NCBI RefSeq assembly: GCF_009730915.1
Contig: NC_052490.1
Location: 31,372,625 to 31,436,624, forward strand
Reading direction: 5' to 3'
DNA length: 64,000 bases
Source: Dioscorea cayenensis subsp. rotundata
Lineage: Eukaryota > Streptophyta > Magnoliopsida > Dioscoreales > Dioscoreaceae
Shown here: one piece after another, positions 12,946-23,594 of the stretch
How the letters are laid out: every line of letters begins with the position of its first letter
Numbering within the stretch: position 1 is the stretch's first letter
Position numbers and translations under genes: made by a program
Notes under the pieces: model-generated
What the model saw: the letters and a program-made list of their open reading frames with translations, nothing else
Databases searched by the model: none
What the model was told of the DNA's origin: nothing

Positions 12946-14238
12946 CCCACTATAGGGAAGTGGTACATCGCCCACTTCAGACCATTTCCCCTGAAATGAA
13001 CATCTCCTTAATGAAGTAGGATATTATTACATGTCCCACATGTTTTATTTTATTTTTCTTGTACATTCTAATGCACTGCTGCATGTCCTACATGTTTTGC
13101 TGATGAAGCAAAAAACCAACTTAGAAAACTTTTGCAATAAATTCTCACTAGAATATTGATCAACAAAGCATTTCAGGTTTGAAGACAAATACCAATCTTT
13201 GTCGATAACTAATCCTGAGATATATGAACAAAATGAAACAATCTTTTTTGTTTCTTTCAACTAAAGACAACTTTATGCAGTTAACAAAGTAGAAGAGCTA
13301 ATAAATCAATGCCTAATTTGATTTGGTTCCACAACACATAGGAAACAACTGATCACATGTCCTTTTGAATGCTTGCAACTCAATCTAGGACCAATATTGG
13401 GACCCAGGAGCATATGGAGTGACTCCAAAAGTCTTATTAGACAACACAATGAGCACATGCAAAAGCTGGTAAAAGTCCCATTGTTTTGTTGATATCACTT
13501 ATAAATAGGGCTCCTTGTGTATAGAAACATCATAGCACTGGTTCGATGGGCACTTTTTTGCATATTTTCTGGACAAGTAAGTCATTTCAAAACATGCAGG
13601 TATTTCTTGTTTGTTTTAAATATATATCTTTCATTTGAAAGTATAGTTTCTTTTCATTCAGGAAAGATAGGCCATCTCTTACTTTCTCTTTGGCAATTGA
13701 ACTACTCTTCTTTGCATTAGTTGGATAATGACAAGGAGAAGAAGCTTGTTTAATTACTTTCTAGCTAGCTAATAAAGAAATAAAACAATGATTAATTTTA
13801 TCAATCTTTCATGCTACTTTTATGATTTTAATCATAAAAATATTTATCTCATTCTTTTGCCTTGTGTTGCAGCCTTTCGATCTGTTAAACTCTCTTTGCT
13901 ACCATTGGGCGTGCTTAGATATCCATATTAGGAATATTTGTAATTTGGCATATAGTTAAGTTCAACACTTTGCAAAGGTAAGTTGCAACCATATTTTTCT
14001 TCATATGAATTTAAAAAGGAAAATTATATTTCTACAAATAATAGGTTCACATGTACGTATTCCATGCCACTGGATATGCAACACTTAACCATTCCAGTGC
14101 CTACACCCATCACTAGACATTGTAATGTTGAATGCGAGCAATGATTCGTTATTCATGCGGTTCTCCCTTTAAATACAATATATTAGTTGTTAGAGACCGA
14201 ATAAATAATCTTTACTAATTTCATCCTTTTATAACACA
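12946..14238. other. Intergenic DNA, possible orphan core promoter
   Basis: No gene is recognised. TTATAAATAG at about 13498 sits in a less AT-rich context and looks like a TATA box, but only short frames follow. It may be a relic promoter or that of a non-coding transcript. Confidence 0.35.
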
Positions 14239-14250
14239 ATGGTTATTAAA

Positions 14251-16003
14251 ATAAATTCAGAAAGGAGTTGGATGTACATTAGGCTTAAAAATAGTCTTCT
14301 GAACCTTGTTTTTTTGCTAGGTATTAATAAATTTATCGAGTTTTCAAGAAGGCATCCAGAATGTATGGATGAAATCAAAATCAAGTGTCCTTTTAATCAT
14401 CGCAAATGTCAAAATTCAAGCTTTTCTTGATAAAAATATGATTAGGTATCATCGAGTGAAGTATGGATTCGTAAGGTACTATTATCAATGAATTCTCTAT
14501 GGAAAATCTAATGAGCCATATATCAATGCTCATGGTGAACAAGATGTTACCTCTAAACAAGTCCCAAGTGGTGGACCATCATCATACAATTTGCATAAAC
14601 GCATGGTCATAGATGCTAGAGGGGCTTGATTTCTCATCTACTTATATGGAAAGCCTCCAAATGCAGTGCTCAGAAATTGTTTGACATGTTAAAAGCTGCT
14701 AACCAAGATGTATGGTCGAGCCATGAAAATCATTTCACAACTATCAACTATTGCAAGAATGTTAAATTTGAAAGCCAAACATCATTTGTTTGAGAGGTGC
14801 TTCAATGACTTTTATCAGTTTTTGAAAGAAATGTTACCAACCAATAATGTAATACCAAGAAATTTTTACAATACAAAGCAGTTAGTTCAAGGCTTGGGTC
14901 TATCAGTTGAGAAAATTCATTGTAGTCTTAATGGATGCATGATATACTAGGGAAAAAGACAGTAAGCTAATGAGTTGTAAAGTTTGTGAGTATCCTAGGT
15001 ACAAGTAATGACAAGGTAGATCATTTTAATACAAAATAACATTCCATACAAGAAGATGCATTACTTTCCTTTGAAGAAAAGGTTACAAAGATTATATGCA
15101 TCGAATGCAACAATAAAAAAAAATAAGATGGCATGAGAAGCATGAACCTGAAGAATTGGTCATGCACCATTGTTCTAATTTCCCTACTTAGAAGCATTTC
15201 AAAATACCCATCCTTCATTTGCAATAGAAAGTCAGAGTGTGAGACCGGGGTTGTGAACTAATGGATTCCAACTTTTTGGGTAGTCAGGTCAATAATATTC
15301 CTCTTAACCAATAATACTCACTCCTTATAATTTGCCTCCTTTAATGTGAATGAAAGAAGAGTATATGTTCCTAACGATAATAGTTCTAACCCCAAAAAAT
15401 ATGAACGACATGTTGAATATGTATTTGCAACCTCTTATTGCAGAATTGAGATAATTGTGGGAGATTAGAGTTGAAACATATTGCAGATGTGTTGAGATAA
15501 TTCTCAAATGCATGTTGCACTTATGTGGACCATAAGTATTTTTGTAGCATTTTAAGTGTTGTCTAGAAAGAACATTGCAGGCAGGACTGCTTGTCCATAC
15601 TATAAGGAAGATTAATATGCACTATTTTAACAATAAGGGGGAAGCAATCTTGGTTTGATAACCACCGCAAGTTCTTATCTCCTAATCATCTGTTTAGAAG
15701 GAACAAAATTGCTTTTGGAAAAAATAGAATATTAATAAAGATGGCTCTTGCTACCTAAACTAGTGTTGAAACACTAAAAGAAATTGAGGATTTAAAGGTA
15801 AAAAGAGTCATTAATTTTGGTGCCTATGAGACCAACAATTGGATTGCTAAGACTACTGGTTGGAGAAAATGGAGCATTTTTTTTTTTTGGGATTTACCTC
15901 ATTGGCAAGCAAATCTAATTTGTTATAACTTTGATGTTATGCATATTGAGAAAAATGTGTTTGAGACCATATTTAATACTATGATGAATATGGAAGGGAA
16001 GAC
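14251..16003 (+). pseudogene. TNP2-like transposase pseudogene, 5' half
   Basis: Translated pieces match CACTA transposase in order. SERSWMYIRLKN and IKCPFNHRKCQ (14251-14430) come from the N-terminal domain. FERCFNDFYQFLKEMLP and KQLVQGLGLSVEKIH (14780-14950) precede the core. MHHCSNFPYLEAFQNTHPSF with a decayed DGFNPF equivalent lies at 15160-15280. LPHWQANLICYNFDVMHIEK lies at 15890-15950. Stops and frame changes separate the pieces, so no functional protein can be made. The frame is open at the point where the LTR enters. Confidence 0.8.
15999..16003. repeat. Target duplication AAGAC, left copy
   Basis: Five-base direct repeat flanking the solo LTR; its partner is at 17729-17733. Confidence 0.85.
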
Positions 16004-16223
16004 TGATGAGTGTACAATGTCCTATTATTTTATATCATTTTATACACTCATTAGGCATGTATTAGAAGTATATTGTGGAATTCAATGCTAAATATAGTAT
16101 GTTTTATATTCTCAGGCTTCAGACATCACTTAAAGATGAGAGAGAGCCAAAAGAAGCATTCTAGACGCTAAATGAAGAAGATGGAACTCTCTCAGCATCA
16201 ATTAGATAAGGACAAGTCAAATA

Positions 16224-16600
16224 GGATGGCTTATCGGTAGCTTACGGCTTTACTTACAGCTATAAGCCTCTTCCAGAGAAAATTGCGAGCATGCTTATGC
16301 CCATAAGGAGAAGTATAAAGCTAAATCAAAGGGCCTTACAAGCAGAACTTGCTCCCATAAGGAGGCTCGTAAGGATCATCCAGAGGAGTTTATAAGTAGA
16401 GCTTACGCCTGTAAGGGCGGTTGCAAGGGCAACACAAAGAATCTTACGGTCCAGTGCTTATAGTCGTAAGCTGAACCGTAACACAAGACAAAAGACCTTA
16501 CGGATAGGACTTATAGCCGTACGTAAGTGTTCCCATAAGGGAAGTGACCCATCATCTCTAGCTTCTTAAGGCCAAAGTTTTACGCCCGTAAGTAACTCGT
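16224..16600. repeat. Array of 14-bp imperfect palindromes in the solo LTR
   Basis: Repeated motifs of the form CTTAYRGCYRTAAG occur every few tens of bases: CTTACAGCTATAAG, CTTATGCCCATAAG, CTTACGCCTGTAAG, CTTATAGTCGTAAG, TTACGCCCGTAAG and variants. Most units are palindromic around GCC/GGC. They lie upstream of the TATA-like box at about 16611. Confidence 0.85.
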
Positions 16601-16608
16601 AAGTGGCA

Positions 16609-16620
16609 CAGTATAAATAG
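16609..16620 (+). promoter_or_regulatory. TATA-like box of the LTR promoter
   Basis: AGTATAAATAGA follows the palindrome array, the expected place for the U3 core promoter of an LTR. This supports plus orientation of the LTR. Activity is unknown. Confidence 0.5.
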
Positions 16621-17728
16621 ATAAGATGAGGATTTTTAGGGAAATCTTTGATTCTTTTCTTGGAGGCTAGTGAGGCTAGTGAAGAAAGGAGGTGAATCTC
16701 CAAGGGTTCAGAGGCAATTTTTGAAGGGGATTCAATTCCATCACCAAGGAGAAGAAGATCATAGCTATCAAGCTCACCTTGGCGGCGTTTGCGGAAAGTT
16801 TTTGGGAGTTTTCAAGCAATCAACCTTTGGTACAATTGAGAAGGGGGTTTTCATACTTATGTTTATTCTCTTCATGTCTTGTGGTTTGAATGCTAATTTT
16901 GTAGATGTTTGGGCATAGTTGAACTCTAGAATTTCATCTCTTTTAACATTGGTTGTAGATTTTTTGGATTGATTTATTTCTTAATTGCAATCTATGTTAT
17001 TTGAATCTAATTGTGTGTTTGTATTGATTAATTTCTATCATGGTGAAAGCCTTAGTTATCATACTTGATGTGCTTTGTGACGAGTAGAAATACCAACTTA
17101 GTATAGACATACCGCGATTAGAGGGGATTGTGAGTAAGTGTAGTAATAGGGTACTTAGGAGAATTCTTCTCTCTCAATCCTCCCGAGTGAGTTAATGAGT
17201 ATTTTTGTGCTCTTTGCAATGCAGAAAAGATTTTAAGAGAAATCGCATCTCTATTTTGTATTTAGATTAGAGGTAATCTCTTTACAAGAAAAATTACCTA
17301 ATTAAAAAATTCATGTTAACTCACATTGAGATCTCACAGAGCGTAATGCGATTGTGTGGTGACTGTATCGTTACTGTACCGATTTAGTTACTTCTCATCC
17401 TTGAAAGAGGGGTTTAGTATAATTTAGGAAATCTCATAGTTCAAATAGAATTGCATGCTTAGATAAACTCTGTCCTGCACAATTAACAAAACCCTAGAGG
17501 GACGCTATGCCCAAACATTTTTTCTCCTCCTGATTACTCTACTCCTTGTTTTGTATTTATTTTTCCTGTTTTCTTGTTCTTTTATTCACACACATCACTA
17601 CTTTTGGTTAGGTTAACTTTCGGAACTAGGGTTATTACTAGTAGTCTCAATCTTCCCTGTGGACTGATACCGTGCTTTTAGCAGTTTAATTTATTACATC
17701 ATCAGCACGTACACTTGCGTCCCTATTA

Positions 17729-19510
17729 AAGACAAAAGATAATACTAAATCAAGAGAATATTTGAAAGAATTTTTTCATCTGCTAGAGTTCAAAAGAAAT
17801 GATATACTATGGAGAAATATCCCAAAGCATGTTACACTTTGGATAAACAGTTAAAAACTTTGTATGAAAAACTTAGATTCGCAGATGGATATGCGTCAAA
17901 CATGAGCAGATGTATTAACATGTGAAAACTGAAGCTTTTTGTTATGAAAAGCTTTAAATGTCATGTTTTTATGCAAAGATTACTTCCAATAGCATTCATG
18001 GAACTGCTTCCAACAAGTGTTTGGCAGCCACTAACATAACTGAATAATTTCTGCATTGAGCTCACTTCGATTGTAATCCGAGAAGATGATATGCTAAGGC
18101 TTAACTAAGAAATTTCTTTAATCCTTTGTAATCTTGAGTGTATATTTTCCCCAAACTTTTTTTGCTTCGATGGAACATCTTTTGGTGCGCTTGGCTTATA
18201 AAGTTTGGATTGTGGGTCAAGTTCAATATCGGTGGATATATTTATTTGAAAGGTAAGACTAGGCATCTCAGAAAATTAAAGAAGAATGTGATAAATGAAG
18301 CTAAAGCAGAAGGATCCATATGCAATACCTACTTAGTTGAGGAAGCATCATTATTTTGCGCACATTATTTCAAGCCACATGTGAAGACAAGCCATCATAA
18401 GATGCCACGCAATGTTGACGTTAAAGAAGATATAGTAGAATATCCAGGGAATTTAACAATTTTCACACATCCTAGTAGAACATTAAGAAAATAAAAAATC
18501 AAGTATCTTATAGAAGAAGAGTATTCGATGGCACAAATATACATCTTATTAACTTATCCAAAAATGCAAACATTCATAGAGTATGACAATTTATTTTAAA
18601 ATTAAGAGACTTCTTAGATTGCTTTTGACTTTAAACTAATTTGTTTCTTTTTTGTTGTTGTTTTAGTATGTGAAGTATCTATGTCGATGAGTTGTCTCAT
18701 TATATTCGCAAATTGATGATAGATACATCGATAAGAAATTGGAATGTAAATTCACAATGTCGTTCTACAAATTTACACATGCTCCCTCAAAAAATATTTC
18801 CAATAAGTTCTTGAAGGATTTGTTAAAAGGACTGCTAAGAAGCTGTAAGTCTTATAGTGGATGCGTAGTGAATGACTATAAATTTATAACAAGAAGTTAC
18901 AGATCAAATAGCACAATAATGAATAGTGGTGTATGCATAATGGTTACAAATTATACTACATATGAAAATGACTACTATGGCCAATTAATTGCATGGAATA
19001 CCCAAGATTACCAATCAAGCAAACCATCTTATTTAAATGTAACTGGTTTGATCCAACACCAAATTTAGGGACTAAATGTTATAATCAAGATAAACTTGTG
19101 GGTGCCAACCATAAACGGTTCTCTTCAATAAATATAAACCCTTTGTTTCTATAGGCAACACATTTAAATTATACAATTAATGTATCCTAGCTTAAAGCGT
19201 GACAAAGTTGACTGGTGGGCAATCTTTTAAGTAAAGGCTAGATCTACCGTAGAGCTTCCTAAACAAGTTTCTGGGACAACATTGGTATCATGTATTGAAG
19301 CACCTTTTCAGCAAGATGAAATGGAAAGCCCTTCATTATAAATCAATGTTTTTAATGTAGAACAATCTATAAATGATCAAAGATGGGCATTCATTGAAAT
19401 AGATGATGAAGAAGTAATGAGTGAAGAGGAGCCTCTACTTGAACCAGAAAGTAATGATGAAGGGGATGAAAATGATGAATTTGATGATGTTGAAAATGAT
19501 AGTGAATGAA
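17729..19510 (+). pseudogene. TNP2-like transposase pseudogene, 3' half
   Basis: It continues the transposase after the LTR. The KDNTKSREYLKE segment is followed by decayed DUF4218-like text (ADGYASNMSRC equivalent with stops, a KSFKCHVFMQRLLPIAF-like segment near 17950, and QVQYRWIYLFER at about 18215). Next come EAKAEGSICNTYLVEEASLF (18300-18355) and a DUF4216-like stretch, SYSGCVVNDYKFITRSYRSN with MNSGVCIM (18850-18945). The tail is acidic (19390-19508). Many stops and frameshifts make it non-functional. Confidence 0.75.
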
Positions 19511-19566
19511 TTAAGGTAATTCTATCCGTGAAAGTTCTATGAGTAACAATTAATATTCAAGTAGTA

Positions 19567-19567
<1 letters not shown>

Positions 19568-19622
<55 letters not shown>
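19568..19622. repeat. TAA trinucleotide microsatellite
   Basis: About 55 bases of TAA repeats, just after the transposase pseudogene end. Confidence 0.97.
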
Positions 19623-19623
<1 letters not shown>

Positions 19624-19679
19624 TCATTGATTTGTACTTGAGTTATATTTGTATAATGATAATGGTTTAGGCAAGATGA

Positions 19680-20060
19680 GAGGGATGGGCCACAGAGGAG
19701 GTTCTCATTATAAAGGTTCACTCGATTAGTCAATGTGTAGCAGTTCACATGCAGATCATGACACTCACTCCACGCATGATGACCATAACGACAGTTTACC
19801 TTCTACCACACGACGTACTCCAGTAGATGTTAATTACTTCTACACTTGTTGTATTACCCCATACACTATCGTCACCTATTGGTCATCCATTTGGTGGGTC
19901 ATCATCATTTATTTCTACTCCTTGTGCTATTGGAGGCACTACCCTTGATTGCGGCCACCCTACTAAGCTTGCTAGTGGAAATTCGACACCATCATTGGAT
20001 GGCTTGGTCCATGGTACAAGTTTGGAGAGAATACACATACAAGTAGTGAATGGAATGTAA
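19680..20060 (+). pseudogene. Possible remnant of the second CACTA ORF
   Basis: Short overlapping frames end in a stop near 20060 with GLVHGTSLERIHIQVVNGM. Position after a TNP2-like pseudogene suggests the partner ORF, but no diagnostic Transposase_24 motif survives. Low confidence. Confidence 0.3.
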
Positions 20061-21320
20061 ATTTTAAAATTTATTAGTTTTTGTGTAAATGTTTAATGCA
20101 AGTAATTTATTTTGTTTTTTGTTGTTAATATTTTTATATGGGTGTTATTGTCTTTGTTTATTTATAGTTTGCATGCTTTTAATGTTTGTGCTTGACGAAT
20201 CATGTCAATATTAAGAAAAGAATGGATGAGAATGGATATTCTTTAAAGAATGTTTCTAAAGGGACGAATGGCTTCTACTTAAATAAATTTCAAGTATTTA
20301 CATAACCACTAATCAAAATGGAAAATTCATGTTATATAGTTGTTGTTTCTTTTGACATGTATTAAATTTGTTTCTTATGCTTTCACTAGATCAGATTAAC
20401 ATTGGTAAGGCTCCATAAATATTTAGGTTTTTTTTTATTTTAGTGATATCAAATGGTTTTTTTACATATGTTAAATTCATAGGTAATGCATTTTTATTTT
20501 TGTAAAAATGAGTTATTTCGTATGCAAAACTATTTATCAAGTGAGACCATTCCTTCTTAACACTAGCTAGTTTGGCAAAACCTGGTGTGGATCTCAAATA
20601 CTTAATTGATTATCTCACACTAGTTTTTTTTTTTTAACTTTATTTAAGTTGAATAAATTTTGAATTTTATTTATTGAAACTAATTTAAAATTACTTAAAA
20701 TTTATCCTCAACATATATTCAGAATATATCAAAGACTTTTTTTTTAGTTGACAAAAATGAATAAATAACTCCATTGAATAAAACAAAACGATACAAAAAG
20801 TCAAAAATGCAATAAAAGTTCATTTGAGCATGGACAAATGAACTAACAAATTAGTAAACCGAAAGTGCAAAATAAAACATCTTTGTTCATATATGGATAT
20901 AAAAATCCAAGTATTAATTATACAGTTTTCTAAGTTTTCGGGAGATGCTATCGTACATGCAAGTTCTTCTATTTAATTAATGCTTATGTTTGACTCTGAC
21001 TAATTTAACCAATTTACAAAATCAGAAAATTAATTTCATTAAGGCAAGCAATTAGCTAAGGTTATGTCAACCATTGCATAATACAATGGTATCACACAAA
21101 AATACATGGAGAAGAGCAAATGTTTGAATTCTTTCCGAAGTAATATTGTTTTCAACTGTCTTTGCACTATACATTTGAGTATAATATTGTTCATCATTAT
21201 TATTTATTGGTTCTGGTGTGAGTCCTCTATTAGAGAAATAATAGTTTTACCTCTCTATAATTTGAGGCGCATCCGTATTTCTTTGACAATTCTTTAAATG
21301 AAGCCCTTGTCACCTAACCC
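20061..21320. other. AT-rich spacer upstream of the first BBE-like gene
   Basis: No coding sequence is recognised. A TA repeat at 21324-21344 precedes the promoter of the next gene. Frames in this stretch are short and unlike any family I know. Confidence 0.45.
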
Positions 21321-21352
21321 TAAATATATATATATATATATATAGCTAAGCC

Positions 21353-21360
21353 TATAAATA
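21353..21360 (+). promoter_or_regulatory. TATA box of BBE-like gene 1
   Basis: TATAAATA lies 37 bases before the ATG at 21390. The paralogue at 32988 has the same box 40 bases before its ATG, and the leader text CTCATT...CTWG...ATGGCT is shared. The 5' leader must be short. Confidence 0.7.
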
Positions 21361-21389
21361 ACAAGCAAAACTTCTCATTACTTGCACCA

Positions 21390-22973
21390 ATGGCTTCAGG
21401 CTCTGCAACTCCTCTCCTTCTCTTATACCTCATCTCCATTTCCTTGGCAACAACTTGCCATTCATTCTCCACTGAACAATTCCTCCAATGTCTCCAAAGC
21501 AAAACCTCAACTAAAAACATCTCCCAACTACTCTTCTTCCCAAACACCACCTCCTACTCCACGCTCCTCCTGTCCTCAATTTCAAACGCCAGGTTCACCA
21601 CCCCACAAACATCAAAACCCCTACTCATCTTCACACCATCTCATGAATCCCATGTCCAAGCATCTGTCCTCTGTTCTAAAACCTATTCTCTTTCCCTTAG
21701 AGTTCGGAGTGGTGGCCATGACTTGGAAGGCCTCTCTTACCAATCTCTGGACAACCAACCTTTCATCATTCTAGACCTCAACATCTTGCGATCAGTGACT
21801 GTTGATGTAGAGCATCGCACTGCGTTGGTTGAGGCCGGTGCAACCATCGGCGACCTATACTATCAAATTGCCAAACAAACCACAACACTTGGATTCCCGG
21901 CGGGCACCTCCCCCACTGTTGGCGTCGGCGGGCAGATAAGTGTCGGCGGCGTTGGAACTCTTGTCAGGAAGTACGGACTCGCAGCTGACAATGTCTTGGA
22001 TGTAAGACTTGTGGACGTGTATGGCCGGATATTGGACAAAGATTCCATGGGAGAGAATCTCTTCTGGGCAGTTAGAGGTGGTGGAGCTGTGAGCTTTTGT
22101 GTTGTTCTTTCATGGAAGTTGAGGTTAGTTCCAGTCCCTCAAACTGTTACCTTGTTCAATGTAGCCAAATCATTACAGGATGGTGCAATAGATATCATTG
22201 ACAAGTGGCAGCATGTCGCTTACAATCTCCCAGAGGACTTGTTCATTGAGACTCTGATGCAAACTCTAATGAACGGTACCAAAGGAGCAGAAGTTTTCTT
22301 CAATGGGCTGTATTTAGGGAAGTCCAATGAGGCTCTGGAGGTGATGAACATTAGGTTTCCTGAGTTGGGAGTGAAAGCGAATGACTTGAATGAGATGAGT
22401 TGGATTCAGTCAGTCTTGTCCTTTGCCCTTTATCCTATTGATTCCCCTATTGCAATCCTTATCGATAGGAGCCTCCAACAAAAGGCTAATTTCAAAGCTA
22501 AGTCTGACTATGCAGTGAATCTTCTACCAAGAGCTGCATTGAATCTCTTGTGGGATAGTTTACTGCAAGTTGACAGAGCAGCCATTTATTTTGAACCATA
22601 TGGTGGGAAGATGGCTGAGATTCCAGAGTTCCAGATACCATTTCCTCATAGGAAGGGGAGTCTATTCAGCATCCTTTATCTTGTGGCATGGGCAGAGGAG
22701 GCTGAGAAAAACTTGGACTGGGTTAGAAATTTATATAATCAAATGACTCCTTACGTCTCAAAGAATCCCAGGGGTGCATATTTGAACTATAGAGATTTAG
22801 ATTTAGGGAGGAATGAAGGGAGAAAAACAAGCTATTCCATGGCTGAGGTGTGGGGTCACAAGTACTTCAAGAATAACTTCTTAAGGTTGGCTCTTGCCAA
22901 GGGTAAAGTTGATCCTGTTGATTTCTTCTGGAATGAACAGAGCATTCCTCCTCTTGTGCTTGTTAAGGTTTGA
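21390..22973 (+). CDS. Berberine-bridge-enzyme-like FAD oxidase, variant lacking the flavin-linking Cys
   Basis: Intronless, 527 aa, usual family length. A signal peptide covers about residues 1-25 (hydrophobic LLLLYLISISLA, then CHS), so the product enters the secretory route. The FAD_binding_4 domain spans about 75-215 and the C-terminal BBE domain ends in YLNYRDLDLGRN. His110 in RVRSGGHD, which normally carries the 8-alpha FAD bond, is present. The position of the second covalent link, Cys in GxCPxVGVGGH, is Ser174 (AGTSPTVGVGGQ), and His is Gln182. The next GGG is VGG, and the later GGGAxSFG motif is GGGAVSFC. The paired cysteines Cys34 and Cys95 that form the N-terminal disulfide are kept. 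Family members oxidise alkaloids, monolignols or oligosaccharides; the substrate here cannot be told. The frame is intact, so it is either a working mono-covalent variant or an early pseudogene. Confidence 0.9.
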   Translation: MASGSATPLLLLYLISISLATTCHSFSTEQFLQCLQSKTSTKNISQLLFFPNTTSYSTLLLSSISNARFTTPQTSKPLLIFTPSHESHVQASVLCSKTYSLSLRVRSGGHDLEGLSYQSLDNQPFIILDLNILRSVTVDVEHRTALVEAGATIGDLYYQIAKQTTTLGFPAGTSPTVGVGGQISVGGVGTLVRKYGLAADNVLDVRLVDVYGRILDKDSMGENLFWAVRGGGAVSFCVVLSWKLRLVPVPQTVTLFNVAKSLQDGAIDIIDKWQHVAYNLPEDLFIETLMQTLMNGTKGAEVFFNGLYLGKSNEALEVMNIRFPELGVKANDLNEMSWIQSVLSFALYPIDSPIAILIDRSLQQKANFKAKSDYAVNLLPRAALNLLWDSLLQVDRAAIYFEPYGGKMAEIPEFQIPFPHRKGSLFSILYLVAWAEEAEKNLDWVRNLYNQMTPYVSKNPRGAYLNYRDLDLGRNEGRKTSYSMAEVWGHKYFKNNFLRLALAKGKVDPVDFFWNEQSIPPLVLVKV

Positions 22974-23594
22974 TTATAGCAGCTTATGTGTCAGCGATGT
23001 AATTGCTTGTGTGGCAGCCCGAGTGGAAGAAATAACACTTGGTCATATGATTAAGTTATGAGTCAGTTGTTCGGTTATCTTGGTCTTTGTAATACTGATG
23101 TGTTTAGCAGCTATGTTTTTCTAGGTTAAAATGTCAATGTTGTAAGCCTTGATATAAAGGCATGTATATTAATCATTTATAATCCTCTCTTAGTCCTTAT
23201 TAATATAGGCACTAAAAATGGTTTTATGTTCCATAAGGGTTGTTGTGAGATGAGATTAAGCCTTCTATGTTTTGCTCTTGATTTACTTATCTTTTCTAAT
23301 TGTTATGTTGCTTCAATTGAGATTATTCAGTTTGTCATTCAGCATTTTCAGGGCATTTCTAGGTTTGCAGCCTAATCTACCAAAAAGCCTCATCATTATT
23401 TTTTTTTATTATTATTTTTTATTTTTTGACTCTAATGCTAGAGAACATATTGTGCCCATTCTGAAAACATATTGTGCCCATTCTGAAATTTAAAGAGTGT
23501 CAGTAACGTACTTGGGGTTACCTCTTATTTCCACTAGATTAAAAAATGAGCATTTTCAAGGACTAATTGCTAAAATTACTGTGAAGGTATTCAG

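Larger units (their letters stand above)
16004..17728 (+). mobile_element. Solo LTR, 1725 bp, probably Ty3/gypsy (Athila/Tat-like)
   Basis: It begins TGATGAGTGTAC and ends GTACACTTGCGTCCCTATTA, apparently a mutated form of a ...CA end. It is flanked by AAGAC on both sides. Removing the LTR and one AAGAC rejoins the transposase frame as MEGKTKDNTKSREYLKE, which proves an insertion at this exact site. The TACACTTGCG text near the 3' end resembles LTRs of the Athila/Tat branch of Ty3/gypsy elements; that is from memory of the family. There is no internal retroelement sequence, so it is a solo LTR left by recombination. The + orientation is an inference from the TATA-like box and the 3' end text. 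Confidence 0.85.
14239..20060 (+). mobile_element. Decayed second CACTA transposon, interrupted by a solo LTR
   Basis: Plus-strand fragments follow the order of a TNP2 transposase: the transposase-associated domain, the TNP2 core, the MHIEKNV motif, then the DUF4218 and DUF4216 regions. There are many stops and frameshifts. Fragments of a probable second ORF follow at 19680-20060. The solo LTR at 16004-17728 splits the core. No terminal CACTA repeats were found, so the outer limits are approximate. This copy is far older than the one at 501-6798 and lies in the opposite orientation. Confidence 0.8.
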
